A stretch of DNA of 64,000 bases, taken from assembly GCA_035552775.1 (NCBI GenBank), contig DASZKW010000019.1, forward strand, positions 25,750 through 89,749. The letters run 5' to 3'. Origin of the DNA: DASZKW01 sp035552775. GTDB lineage: Bacteria > Actinomycetota > Acidimicrobiia > Acidimicrobiales > Palsa-688. The position numbers and the translations under genes are program-made. Under the pieces are notes generated by a model, which ran no database searches, was not told the DNA's origin, and saw only the letters and a program-made list of their open reading frames with translations. Shown piece after piece: positions 1 to 8,901 of this stretch. Within the stretch, counting starts at the first letter, position 1. Each line of letters starts with the position of its first letter.

Positions 1-2
1 GC

Positions 3-3000
3 CAGGTCGAGGCTCTGCGCGCCGCCGACGTGGGGCTCGAAGTCCCCTGCCTCCAAGGTGCGCCCTGGTCGGGCGACATCGTGTTGAACGGCGTCGACGA
101 CGCCGGCTTCGTCCTGGACGCCACCGCCTCGGCGAGCGAGGTCACCCGCCAGAGCGTGGCGCTGAGTGCCGCCGGGTCCGGGATCGGGGCGCTCCTGGCG
201 TTCGGCGGCCTGCGCGGCCGGGCGGCCGGGCGGGCGTCGAGCGCGGTGAACCTCGCTGCCGTGGCCGCCATGGCCAACGGCATCCGGGCCGCCGCCTACC
301 TCGGTCGCCACGGCGGTCGGGTACCCGCCGACCCGACCCGGTGGCACGAGCTGGGGGTCGACGAGGTCCTCGACCGGCTCGGCAGCACGACCGGTGGCCT
401 GTCCCCGGAGGAGGTCGCCCGCCGCCACCGGTCCGATACCGGCGTGCACGCTTCCGAGCCGTCACTGGCCCGCAGCGTGCTCAGTGAGCTGGCGAACCCG
501 CTGACCCCGGTGCTGGCCGGCGGGGCGGCGGCGTCGGCCCTGGTCGGTTCGCCGGCGGACGCCGGCATCGTCGCCGGCGTCAGCGCACTCAACGCGCTGA
601 TCGGCGGGGTGCAGCGATTCGGGGCGGAACGGGCCATCGTCGCCCTCACCGAGGTGACGCAAACCTGGGTGTCAGTGCTTCGGCAGGGGGCTGTCTCGCT
701 CGAATCGTCGGATCACCTCGTGGCCGGCGACGTGGTGGTGCTGCATGCCGGCGACGCGGTTCCCGCCGACTGCCGGGTCATGGCAGCCCATCACCTCGAG
801 GTCGACGAGTCCTCGCTGACAGGCGAGTCCGACACCGTGGCCAAGGACCCCGGCCCGACCTACTCGGCCATACTCGCCGAGCGGACGTCGATGCTCTACG
901 AGGGCACCACCATCGCCGCCGGCGAGGTCAGCGCCGTCGTGGTGGCCGTTGGCGCCGACACGGTGGCCAACACGATGGTCTCCGACGACGCCGGCACCGC
1001 CGTTCACGTCGGGGTGGAGGCCCGGCTGCGTGCACTCACGTCGCTGACCCTGCCGGTGGCGGCGTTCGGGGGGGCGTCTGTGCTCGGTCTCGGCCTTCTC
1101 AGGGGTCGTTCCCTCGACCAATCCGTCGGCTCCGCCGTGGCCCTGGCCGTCGCCGCCGTCCCCGAAGGACTACCGGTTCTGGCCACCATGGCCCAGCTGG
1201 CGTCGGCCAGGCGGCTCTCCCAGCGCCAGGCCCTCGTGCGCAACCCGCGGGCGATAGAGGCCCTCGGGCGGGTCCGGGTTCTGTGCACCGACAAGACGGG
1301 GACCTTGACGGAGGGACGCATCCGGCTGCGCAGGGTCTCCGACGGTGTCGCCGACGTGGCCCTCGACGACCTGCCCCGCCGGTCGACAGGCGATCCGCCC
1401 CGCCGGTCGACAGGCGATCCGACCCGCCGGTCGACAGGCGATCCGACCCGCCGGTCGACCGACGATCTCCCCACGCACTCGGCGGCAGTCGTGGCCGCCG
1501 GCCTGCGGGCGTCACCCGCCGCGGCTACGACCGACCCGGTGCCCCACCTGACGGACCGGGCGGTCCTGAATGGGGCGCGGCGTTGCGGGGTGGGACCCGA
1601 GACCGAGGCCGCGGGTTGGCGCCGGCTGTCGGAGCTGCCCTTCGAACCGGCGAGGGGCTACCACGCCACCGTCGGCAGCACGGCCACCGGAAACCTGCTC
1701 AGCGTGAAGGGAGCGCCGGAGGTCGTGCTGGTGCGGTGCCGGACCTGGAGGTCGCCGGCCGGTGAGGTACCAGTCGATGTCGCGGCCCGTCACCGGCTCG
1801 ATCGGGAGGTGGAGCGCCTGGCCCGGCGAGGATTCCGGATACTCGCCGTCGCCGAGGTCTCGGTGGGCCCGATCGGCGAACTTGGCGACGACGACGTGAG
1901 GGACCTGACGCTGCTCGGCTTCTTGATCCTGTCGGATCCCGTACGCGCCACAGCCGCCCAGGCGGTACGCGACCTGCGCGCCGCGGGGGTCGACGTGGTC
2001 ATGGTCACCGGCGACCATCCCTCCACCGCCGAGGGCATAGCCGCCGAGCTCGACATCCTCAACGGGCACCGGGTGGTCACGGGCGCCCAGCTGGTCGCCA
2101 TGTCCGACGCGGACCTCGACGCGGTCATCACCGACGTCTCGGTCTTCGCCCGGGTAACCCCGGCGGACAAGGTCCGGGTGGTCCGGGCGCTCCAGCGCCG
2201 AGGCGAACCGGTGGCCATGACCGGCGACGGTGCCAACGATGCGCCCGCCATCCGGCTGGCCGACGTCGGGATCGCCCTCGGGGACCATGCCACCCCTTCG
2301 GCCCGGCGGGCCGCCGACCTCGTGGTCACCGACGAACGCATCGAGACGATCGTGGACTCCATCATCGAGGGCCGCGCCCTGTGGGCATCGCTACGGGACG
2401 CTCTGGCGATCCTGCTCGGCGGCAACCTCGGCGAGGTGGCGTTCACCGTGGGCGCCACCGCCGTCACCGGGCGCGCCCCGCTGTCGGCGCGCCAGCTGCT
2501 CACGGTGAACCTCCTCACCGACGTGGCCCCCGCCGTCGCCATTGCCCTGCGACCTCCCCCCGCCACAACACCCCGGGATCTCTTCGACGAGGGGCCCGAC
2601 GCCTCCCTCGGCCACAGCCTCGAGCGGGCCATCGCCGTTCGCGCCGCCAGCACCTCGCTCGGAGCGGGAACGGCGTGGACCGCCGCCCGTCTTACCGGTC
2701 GTCGCCGGCGCGCCAGCACGACCGCTCTGGTGGCCCTGGTCGGCAGCCAGCTCGGCCAGACGATCACCATCGGCGGCGGCGACCCCCTGGTCCTGCTCTC
2801 GAGCATCGGTTCTGCTGCGTTGCTGGCCGGTATCGTCCAAACGCCGGGACTGAGCCAGTTCTTCGGCTGCACACCCTTGGGGCCGGTCGCCTGGAGTATC
2901 GCCCTCGGATCGTCTGCGCTAGCCACCGGTGCCGCCGGTGTCGCCTCCCGCCTGCTGCCGGCCGTGGCGGTGACGGGAGGCGGGTTCGGCGACGAGGGCG

Positions 3001-3017
3001 ACCGCCGCCCGGCGTAA
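3..3017 (+). CDS. P-type cation-transporting ATPase (5' partial)
   Basis: A membrane ATPase that would move a cation using ATP through a phospho-aspartate intermediate. The frame is open to the left edge, so the N-terminus lies outside the window; the first in-window start is GTG at 30, and residue numbers count from it. Visible motifs are TGES (actuator domain, about 264-267), PEGLP in the membrane segment before the phosphorylation site (about 377), DKTGTLTE with the phosphorylated Asp421, and TGDGANDAP of the hinge (about 731). PEGLP is usual in Ca2+/Mn2+-type (P2) pumps, and the long N-terminal region recalls mycobacterial CtpI, but the ion cannot be named. The nucleotide-binding domain carries a tandem RRSTGDP-type insertion just after the phosphorylation site. 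It ends 10 bp before miaB. Confidence 0.9.
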   Translation, partial: QVEALRAADVGLEVPCLQGAPWSGDIVLNGVDDAGFVLDATASASEVTRQSVALSAAGSGIGALLAFGGLRGRAAGRASSAVNLAAVAAMANGIRAAAYLGRHGGRVPADPTRWHELGVDEVLDRLGSTTGGLSPEEVARRHRSDTGVHASEPSLARSVLSELANPLTPVLAGGAAASALVGSPADAGIVAGVSALNALIGGVQRFGAERAIVALTEVTQTWVSVLRQGAVSLESSDHLVAGDVVVLHAGDAVPADCRVMAAHHLEVDESSLTGESDTVAKDPGPTYSAILAERTSMLYEGTTIAAGEVSAVVVAVGADTVANTMVSDDAGTAVHVGVEARLRALTSLTLPVAAFGGASVLGLGLLRGRSLDQSVGSAVALAVAAVPEGLPVLATMAQLASARRLSQRQALVRNPRAIEALGRVRVLCTDKTGTLTEGRIRLRRVSDGVADVALDDLPRRSTGDPPRRSTGDPTRRSTGDPTRRSTDDLPTHSAAVVAAGLRASPAAATTDPVPHLTDRAVLNGARRCGVGPETEAAGWRRLSELPFEPARGYHATVGSTATGNLLSVKGAPEVVLVRCRTWRSPAGEVPVDVAARHRLDREVERLARRGFRILAVAEVSVGPIGELGDDDVRDLTLLGFLILSDPVRATAAQAVRDLRAAGVDVVMVTGDHPSTAEGIAAELDILNGHRVVTGAQLVAMSDADLDAVITDVSVFARVTPADKVRVVRALQRRGEPVAMTGDGANDAPAIRLADVGIALGDHATPSARRAADLVVTDERIETIVDSIIEGRALWASLRDALAILLGGNLGEVAFTVGATAVTGRAPLSARQLLTVNLLTDVAPAVAIALRPPPATTPRDLFDEGPDASLGHSLERAIAVRAASTSLGAGTAWTAARLTGRRRRASTTALVALVGSQLGQTITIGGGDPLVLLSSIGSAALLAGIVQTPGLSQFFGCTPLGPVAWSIALGSSALATGAAGVASRLLPAVAVTGGGFGDEGDRRPA
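1377..1472. repeat. 24-bp tandem repeat inside the P-type ATPase gene, 4 units
   Basis: Four head-to-tail 24-bp units start at 1377, 1401, 1425 and 1449. The first three are nearly identical and the fourth is diverged at its end. Each unit encodes eight residues of the form RRSTGDPT, so the array keeps the frame. It lies in the nucleotide-binding domain, about 30 residues after DKTGTLTE, probably in a surface loop. Confidence 0.93.
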
Positions 3018-3027
3018 GCTTCGGGGC

Positions 3028-4503
3028 GTGGTCGACCGTCCCCCTCGCCGGTACCTCATCAGGACCTTCGGGTGCCAGATGAACGAGCACGACTCGGAGC
3101 GACTGGCCGGCGTCTTGGAGCAAGACGGTCTGGTGGCGGCCGCCGGCCTCGACGACGCCGACGTGGTGGTCCTCAACACGTGCTGCATCCGCGAGAATGC
3201 CGACAACAAGCTGTACGGCACCCTCGGTCACCTGAAGTCGGTGAAGGACCGCCGCCCGGGCATGCAGATCGCCGTTGGAGGGTGCCTGGCCCAGAAGGAC
3301 CGCGACGGTATCCGGGGGCGGGCGCCGTGGGTCGACGCCGTGTGGGGTACGCACAACGTCGACCGGGCCGCCGGACTCCTCCGGGAGGCAGCGGTAGCCG
3401 GGCCGTTGACCGAGATCGCCGAGGAGGCCGCCGCCGACCCCGATGCGTTCGGCTCGTCGTTCGGGGCCCGCCGGGAGCAGGCATGGTCGGCGTGGGTGAC
3501 CATCCAGGTCGGCTGCGACAACGCCTGCGCCTTCTGCATCGTGCCGTCGGTCCGGGGCCGGGAGGTGAGCCGTCCCTTCGCCAAGGTGGTTGGGGAGGTG
3601 GAGGCGCTCGTCGCTGAGGGCACCGTCGAGGTGACCCTGCTCGGCCAGAACGTCAACTCCTACGGCCGGGACCTGACCACCAACCTGCGCAACGAGCCCC
3701 GCTGGCGGGAGCGGTCCGAGATCACGGGTTCGGCCTGGGCGGCCGGCGAGCGTCCCCGGGCGCGTCCCCTTTTCGCCGACCTGCTGCGGGCGGTGGCGGG
3801 TGTGGAGGGCCTGCGCCGGGTGCGCTACACCAGCCCCCACCCAAAGGACCTGAGGGCGGAGACGGTGGCGGCCATGGCCGAGGAGCCGGCGGTGTGCGAG
3901 CAGCTCCATCTGCCCCTCCAGGCGGGCAGCGATCGGGTGCTGACCGAGATGCGCCGGGGCTACACGGCCGGGCGCTACCTGGAGAAACTGGCCCTCGCCC
4001 GAGCGGGCATTGCTGACCTGGCGGTGACCACCGACCTCATCGTGGGGTTCCCCGGCGAGACCGACGCCGACTTCGCCCAAACCCTCGAGGTCGTGGCCGA
4101 GGCAAGCTACGACAGCGCCTACACGTTCATCTACTCACCCCGGCAGGGGACGGCGGCGGCGAGCGACCCTTCCCGCTTCGTCGCCCCCGGGGTGATAGCC
4201 GAGCGCTTCGAGCGTCTCAAGGTGGTGGTCGAGCACTCCGCCCTCGCCGCTCACCGCCAGCGCGTCGGCCGGTTGGAGGAGGTGCTCGTGGAGGGTCCCT
4301 CCAAGCGCGATCCGGCGATGACGACGGGGCGGACCCGGCAGGGCAAGCTGGTCCACTTCCCCTCACCGCCCAAGGTGGCGCCCGCCGGCGCCTTCGCCGA
4401 CGTGGTCGTGACCCGCGCCGCCCCCCACTTCCTCGTCGGCGAGCTGGTGGAGATCACCACCGCGCCCCGCCACCGCACGCGCATCCCGGTCGCGGCAATC
4501 TGA
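3028..4503 (+). CDS. miaB: tRNA-2-methylthio-N6-isopentenyladenosine methylthiotransferase MiaB
   Basis: A radical-SAM enzyme that adds the 2-methylthio group to i6A37 of tRNA, directly after MiaA in the pathway. The N-terminal UPF0004 domain has its three cluster cysteines in TFGCQMN (Cys16), NTCC (Cys52) and GGCLAQ (about 86). The radical-SAM motif is GCDNACAFC (Cys163, 167, 170). A TRAM-like tail ends the protein. At 491 residues it is slightly longer than usual, partly from a stretch around residues 215-250 (ERSEITGSAWAAGERPRARP). The start is GTG, 10 bp after the ATPase stop. Its TGA stop overlaps the inferred CTG start of miaA, so the two should be translationally coupled. Confidence 0.95.
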   Translation: MVDRPPRRYLIRTFGCQMNEHDSERLAGVLEQDGLVAAAGLDDADVVVLNTCCIRENADNKLYGTLGHLKSVKDRRPGMQIAVGGCLAQKDRDGIRGRAPWVDAVWGTHNVDRAAGLLREAAVAGPLTEIAEEAAADPDAFGSSFGARREQAWSAWVTIQVGCDNACAFCIVPSVRGREVSRPFAKVVGEVEALVAEGTVEVTLLGQNVNSYGRDLTTNLRNEPRWRERSEITGSAWAAGERPRARPLFADLLRAVAGVEGLRRVRYTSPHPKDLRAETVAAMAEEPAVCEQLHLPLQAGSDRVLTEMRRGYTAGRYLEKLALARAGIADLAVTTDLIVGFPGETDADFAQTLEVVAEASYDSAYTFIYSPRQGTAAASDPSRFVAPGVIAERFERLKVVVEHSALAAHRQRVGRLEEVLVEGPSKRDPAMTTGRTRQGKLVHFPSPPKVAPAGAFADVVVTRAAPHFLVGELVEITTAPRHRTRIPVAAI

Positions 4504-5411
4504 TCGCCCACCTGGCTCTCGTTGGCTGCACCGCTTCGGGCAAGTCCCAGGTCGCGCTGGCGATCGCGCGCCGCCTGCCGGGGGGCGTGGAGCTGGTGAG
4601 CATGGATTCGATGCAGGTCTACAGGGGCATGGACATCGGCACCGCCAAACCGACGCCGGCGGAGCGCGCGGAGGTCACCCACCACCTGATCGACCTCGCC
4701 GACCCGGCCGAGGACTGGGACGTCACCCGCCACCAGGCTGCCGCTGCCGCCGCCGTGCGCGAGATCGAGGCGAGGGGCCATCGGGCCCTGCTCGTCGGCG
4801 GGACCGGCCTTTACACCCAGGCGGTGGTCGACGGCTTCACCCCTCCCGGGCGTTGGCCCGAGGTCCGCGCCGCCGTCGAGGCGGAAGCCGACACGGCCGC
4901 TCTGCACAGGCGCCTGGGTGAGGTTGACCCCCTTGCCGCCACCAGGATGCAGGCCGGTAACCGGCGCCGGATCGTACGGGCGCTGGAGGTGACACTCGGT
5001 AGCGGCCGCCCTTTCTCCTCCTTCGGTCCGGGCGTGGGAGCGTTCCCCCCCACCGCCTGGCGCATCGCCGGTCTGTGGTTGCCCCGCGCGGTGGTGGCGG
5101 CCCGGATCGCCAGCCGCCTGTCGGCCATGGTCGCCGCCGGTTTCGTCGACGAGGTGCGGACCCTGTCCGGCCGCCCAAGGGGCGTGTCGCCCACGGCCCG
5201 CCAGGCGCTCGGCTACCGGGAGATCCTCGCCCACCTCGACGACGGTGTCGCGCTCGACGTTGCCATGGCCGAGGCGGTTCGCCGAACGCGTGCGTTCGCC
5301 CGCCGCCAGCGGGTGTGGTGGCGGCGCGACCCGAGGCTCCGCTGGTACGGGGCGTCGGAGAATCCCCTGGCCGTTGTCCCCGCCCTGCTGGGAGACTGGG
5401 GGACGCCATGA
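4500..5411 (+). CDS. miaA: tRNA dimethylallyltransferase MiaA, probable CTG start
   Basis: Transfers a dimethylallyl group to A37 of tRNAs reading UNN codons, making the substrate of MiaB. The P-loop GCTASGKS (residues 9-16), DSMQVYRGMDIGTAKP and GGTGLY are the family signatures. The first ATG/GTG in frame (4587) lies after the P-loop and would remove it, so the true start must be upstream. No ATG, GTG or TTG is available there. CTG at 4500-4502 forms a CTGA overlap with the miaB stop, matching the NTGA overlaps used throughout this neighbourhood; ATC at 4503 is the alternative. The product is 303 residues, a normal MiaA length. Its stop overlaps the dapF ATG (ATGA). Confidence 0.9.
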   Translation: MIAHLALVGCTASGKSQVALAIARRLPGGVELVSMDSMQVYRGMDIGTAKPTPAERAEVTHHLIDLADPAEDWDVTRHQAAAAAAVREIEARGHRALLVGGTGLYTQAVVDGFTPPGRWPEVRAAVEAEADTAALHRRLGEVDPLAATRMQAGNRRRIVRALEVTLGSGRPFSSFGPGVGAFPPTAWRIAGLWLPRAVVAARIASRLSAMVAAGFVDEVRTLSGRPRGVSPTARQALGYREILAHLDDGVALDVAMAEAVRRTRAFARRQRVWWRRDPRLRWYGASENPLAVVPALLGDWGTP

Positions 5412-6448
5412 TCGTAGAGCCCACGTCGACACTGACCCTCGGCAAGTACCACGGGCTCGGCAACGACTTCCTCATCGCCGTCGACCCCGGCGCCCAGGTC
5501 GACCTGGGTCCCCTCGACGCCCGGCGCCTGTGCCACCGTCACCGCGGGATCGGCGCCGACGGGCTCATCCACTCGACGCGCGCCGAGGCCGCCGTGGCCG
5601 GCGGGGCCGGCTTCACCTTGCGGTTGTGGAACGCGGACGGGGGAGAGGCGGAGATGAGCGGCAACGGGATCCGTTGCCTGGCCCATGCCCTGGCCGACGC
5701 CGGCCTGGTTCCCGGCTGGGGGCCGCCGGCCGCCGAGATCCCCCCGCCGCCCGCCGCCGAGATCCCCCCGCCGCCCGCCGGCGAGATTCCCCCGCCGCCC
5801 GCCGGCGAGATTCCCCCGCCGCCCGCCGGCGAGATCGGCCGGCCGCCGGAGCGGGCGGTTGGCCTCACGGTGGCTACCCCGGCGGGCGAGCGGGCGGTCA
5901 CCCTGTGGCCCACCGCCGACCCTGCGGTGGCCTGGGGGAGCGTGGCCATGGGTGACGTCACCGTCGCCGGCGACGCCGAGCGCTGCAACGTGGGCCACGG
6001 CCATCTCCTCGTCGACGTGGGCAACCCGCACCTCGTGGTCCTCGGTCCCGACCCCGCGACGCTCGACGTAGCCGCCCTCGGCCCCGCCCTCGAGGCGAGC
6101 CGCGACGGTGGGGTGAACGTTGAGTTCGTCACCCTGGGACCCGGACCCGACGAGGTCACGATGCGGGTCTGGGAACGGGGAGTGGGCGAGACCCTGGCTT
6201 GCGGCACCGGCTCGTGCGCCGCCGCCGCGGCGTTGCGGCATTGGGGCAGGGTGGGCACCAAGGTGACCGTTCACCAGCCCGGTGGGGCTGTCGAGGTGGA
6301 CCTGTCGGGGGCTGGGTACCGATTTGCCGCCACCTTGGCCGGCCCGAGCGAGCGCATCGGGACCTGCCAGGTGGCCTGGGCCGACCGGCGCGGTCCGGCC
6401 GGACTGCCCGGGCCGCCCGGACCGGCGAGGGTGGCGAGCCGACTATGA
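5408..6448 (+). CDS. dapF: Diaminopimelate epimerase DapF with Pro-rich repeat insertion
   Basis: Interconverts LL- and meso-diaminopimelate, the last step before MurE and LysA. The two catalytic cysteines are visible: Cys90 in SGNGIRC and Cys265 in ACGTGSC; KYHGLGNDF is near the N-terminus. The ATG at 5408 overlaps the miaA stop; frames further upstream belong to miaA's shadow. At 346 residues it is clearly longer than the usual 275-290. About 40 residues of the excess are a tandem repeat rich in Pro, Ala, Glu and Ile (107-146), placed after the first cysteine motif, and the C-terminus is also extended with Gly/Pro. dapC, dapD and dapE nearby support the pathway assignment. Confidence 0.95.
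   Translation: MIVEPTSTLTLGKYHGLGNDFLIAVDPGAQVDLGPLDARRLCHRHRGIGADGLIHSTRAEAAVAGGAGFTLRLWNADGGEAEMSGNGIRCLAHALADAGLVPGWGPPAAEIPPPPAAEIPPPPAGEIPPPPAGEIPPPPAGEIGRPPERAVGLTVATPAGERAVTLWPTADPAVAWGSVAMGDVTVAGDAERCNVGHGHLLVDVGNPHLVVLGPDPATLDVAALGPALEASRDGGVNVEFVTLGPGPDEVTMRVWERGVGETLACGTGSCAAAAALRHWGRVGTKVTVHQPGGAVEVDLSGAGYRFAATLAGPSERIGTCQVAWADRRGPAGLPGPPGPARVASRL
5726..5845. repeat. 24-bp tandem repeat inside dapF, about 4.7 units
   Basis: Units begin at 5726, 5750, 5774, 5798 and 5822 (the last diverges halfway). Each encodes eight residues of the form PAGEIPPP or PAAEIPPP, so the frame is kept. Two unit types (GCC-GCC-GAG versus GCC-GGC-GAG) lie in blocks, as expected for expansion by slippage or unequal exchange. 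Confidence 0.93.
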
Positions 6449-7737
6449 GCCTCATCGAGCGGAGCTTCCGGGAGAAGATCGTGCTCGTCGGCGTGAACGT
6501 CCCCCCCGAAGCCGAGGAGGAGACCGAACGCCACCTCGACGAGCTATCCCTGCTCGTAGACACGGCCGGCGCCGACGAGGCGGCCCGGGTGGTGCAGCGT
6601 CGCGAGCACCCCGATCCCGCCACCTACGTCGGCAAGGGCAAGGCGACCGAGCTGCGCGACCTGTCCAACGCCGTCGACGCCGACACTGTCGTCTTCGACG
6701 ACGAGCTGTCACCGGCCCAGTCCCGCAACCTGGAGAAGATCCTGGGGCGCACGGCGATCGACCGCACGGCGGTGATCCTCGACATCTTCGCTCAGAACGC
6801 CCGCACTACCGAGGGCAAGGCCCAGGTGGAACTGGCCCAGCTCCGCTACCGCCTCCCCCGGCTGCGGGGTCGGGGTCTCGCCCTCTCCCAGCAGGGTGGA
6901 GGGATAGGCACCAGGGGACCGGGCGAGACCCAGCTCGAAGTCGACCGCCGGCGCCTGGTCCGGCGTATGACCAAGCTGGAAGGCGAGCTGCGCCAGGTGA
7001 CCGCCCACCGGCGCCTGCAACGAAAGGAGCGCCGGCGCAGCCGGCTCGCCGCGGTGTCGCTCGTGGGCTACACCAACGCGGGCAAGTCAACCCTGCTCAA
7101 CCGCCTCACAGACGCCGGCGTGCTGGTCGAGGACCGCCTGTTCGCGACCCTCGACCCCCGCACCCGGCGCCTGGCCCTTCCCGGCGGGGAGTCGGTGCTG
7201 CTGTCCGACACCGTCGGCTTCGTGCGCAAGCTGCCCCACCAGCTGGTGCAGGCGTTTCGTTCCACCCTGGAGGTGGTGACCGAGTCCGACCTGCTCGTGC
7301 ACCTGGTAGACAGCACCAGCCCCGACCCCGAGGCGCAGATCGAAGCGGTACACGCCGTCCTCGCCGAGATCGGGGCCGACGCGGTCCCCGAACTGCTGGC
7401 GTTCAACAAAGCCGACGCGTCGCCTGAGGCCAAGCGCCTCACCGAGCGCTACCCGGGCTCGGTCGGGATATCGGCCCTCACCGGAGAGGGGATCGACAAG
7501 TTGCTGCAGGCCATGGGGGACCGCCTCCGGGCCGCGGGCGGCGTCGTCGAGTTGATGGTCCCCTACGCCCGGGGCGACGTCCTCGCCGCCGTGCACCGCG
7601 AGGGCGAGGTGCTGGTGGAGTCGGGTGAACCCGACGGCACCCGCGTGCGCGTACGGGTGGACCACGCCGGCGCCGCCCGGTTCCGGGAGTTCGCCACCGG
7701 GGGCGGCGACGGCTCCAAGGAGGTCCGCTGGCCATGA
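6445..7737 (+). CDS. hflX: Ribosome-associated GTPase HflX
   Basis: A GTPase that binds the 50S subunit and is known in other bacteria to split stalled or hibernating ribosomes. Visible are the N-terminal HflX domain (YVGKGKATEL, VVFDDELSPAQ), the glycine-rich linker GGGIGTRGPGETQLE, the P-loop GYTNAGKS (208-215), switch II DTVGFVRKLPH and the NKAD base-recognition motif. The ATG at 6445 overlaps the dapF stop, and the stop overlaps the next start in the same ATGA way. The product is 430 residues, normal for the family. miaB-miaA-dapF-hflX is a common actinobacterial order. Confidence 0.95.
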   Translation: MSLIERSFREKIVLVGVNVPPEAEEETERHLDELSLLVDTAGADEAARVVQRREHPDPATYVGKGKATELRDLSNAVDADTVVFDDELSPAQSRNLEKILGRTAIDRTAVILDIFAQNARTTEGKAQVELAQLRYRLPRLRGRGLALSQQGGGIGTRGPGETQLEVDRRRLVRRMTKLEGELRQVTAHRRLQRKERRRSRLAAVSLVGYTNAGKSTLLNRLTDAGVLVEDRLFATLDPRTRRLALPGGESVLLSDTVGFVRKLPHQLVQAFRSTLEVVTESDLLVHLVDSTSPDPEAQIEAVHAVLAEIGADAVPELLAFNKADASPEAKRLTERYPGSVGISALTGEGIDKLLQAMGDRLRAAGGVVELMVPYARGDVLAAVHREGEVLVESGEPDGTRVRVRVDHAGAARFREFATGGGDGSKEVRWP

Positions 7738-8888
7738 GCGCCGCCCCCGCGGCGGCCACGGTGGCGTTCCGGCCCCCGGCCTACCCCTACGACCGGCTGA
7801 TCCCGGCCAGGAGCAAGGCCGGCGCCCTTGCGGGGGGCGTCGTCGACCTGTCCGTAGGTACCCCGACGGACCCGCCGCCCGACGCCGTGATGAGGGCACT
7901 GTCCGGCGCTGACGAGGCGGGCGTCGTGAGGGGGTACCCCGCCTCGGTCGGCAGCGACGCACTCCTCGCTGCCATCGTGGCGTGGACCGGCCGCCGCCTC
8001 GGAGCCCGTATCGGGCCGGAGTCGGTGGGCGCGTGCGTGGGGACCAAGGAGTTCGTGGCCACGTTGCCGCAATGGCTCAAGCTTCGCACCCCCGGACGCG
8101 ACACGGTGCTGTACCCGGCCGTGGCCTATCCCACGTACCACATGGGCGCCGTGCTCGCCGGCCTGCGAGCGGTGCCCGTCCCGGTGGACCCCGCCTTCGG
8201 GGCTGACCTCTCGGCGGTCAGCGACTCGGACGCGGCCAGGGCTCTGGTGCTCTGGGTCAACTCTCCCGGCAACCCGGCCGGCCAGCTCGACGACCTGGCC
8301 GCGGCGGCGGCATGGGGGCGCGACCGCGGGGTGCTGGTGGCGAGCGACGAGTGCTACGCCGAGTTCACCTGGGACGGCGAACCCCGGACCGTTCTCGGCG
8401 CCGGCACCGGCACCGGTGGGCTCGGGGGCGTGCTCGCCCTGCACTCGCTGTCCAAGCGTTCCAACCTGGCAGGATTGCGCCTGGGCTGGTACGCAGGGGA
8501 CACAGATCTAGTCGCCTACCTGCGAGAGGTACGCAAGCATGCGGGGATGATGGTCCCCGGGCCCGTGCAGCTGGCCGGTGTGGCCGCTCTCGCCGATCAG
8601 ACCCACGTGGAACAGCAGCGCTCCCGCTACCGCGAGCGGCTGGTGCGCATGCGCGAGATCTTCGCCGGCCTCGGCGTCGAAGTGGCCCTCCCCCTCGGGG
8701 GTTTCTACCTGTGGGCGCCGGCGCCGGGCGCCGACGCGTGGGCGTTCACCGAGCGGCTGGCATCGCAGGGCGGCGTGCTCGTGTCGCCGGGGGAGTTCTA
8801 CGGACCGCCCGCGTCGGGCTACGTCCGCGCCGCTGCGGTGGCGCCACTGGAGCGCCTCGATCTCGTCCGCCGTCGTCTCGGAATGTGA
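7734..8888 (+). CDS. dapC: Class I/II PLP aminotransferase, probable N-succinyldiaminopimelate aminotransferase
   Basis: A fold-type I aminotransferase, probably converting N-succinyl-2-amino-6-ketopimelate to N-succinyl-LL-diaminopimelate with glutamate. The PLP lysine is Lys241 in HSLSKRSNLAGLRLGW. WVNSPGNPAG and SDECYAEF are the usual cofactor-binding segments. The N-terminus resembles actinobacterial DapC proteins (YPYDRL...GGVVDLSVGTPTDPPP). The specific substrate is inferred from context: dapF lies two genes upstream, and dapD and dapE follow within 3 kb. The ATG overlaps the hflX stop. Confidence 0.85.
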   Translation: MSAAPAAATVAFRPPAYPYDRLIPARSKAGALAGGVVDLSVGTPTDPPPDAVMRALSGADEAGVVRGYPASVGSDALLAAIVAWTGRRLGARIGPESVGACVGTKEFVATLPQWLKLRTPGRDTVLYPAVAYPTYHMGAVLAGLRAVPVPVDPAFGADLSAVSDSDAARALVLWVNSPGNPAGQLDDLAAAAAWGRDRGVLVASDECYAEFTWDGEPRTVLGAGTGTGGLGGVLALHSLSKRSNLAGLRLGWYAGDTDLVAYLREVRKHAGMMVPGPVQLAGVAALADQTHVEQQRSRYRERLVRMREIFAGLGVEVALPLGGFYLWAPAPGADAWAFTERLASQGGVLVSPGEFYGPPASGYVRAAAVAPLERLDLVRRRLGM

Positions 8889-8901
8889 CTCCAGAGGCGA
8901 T

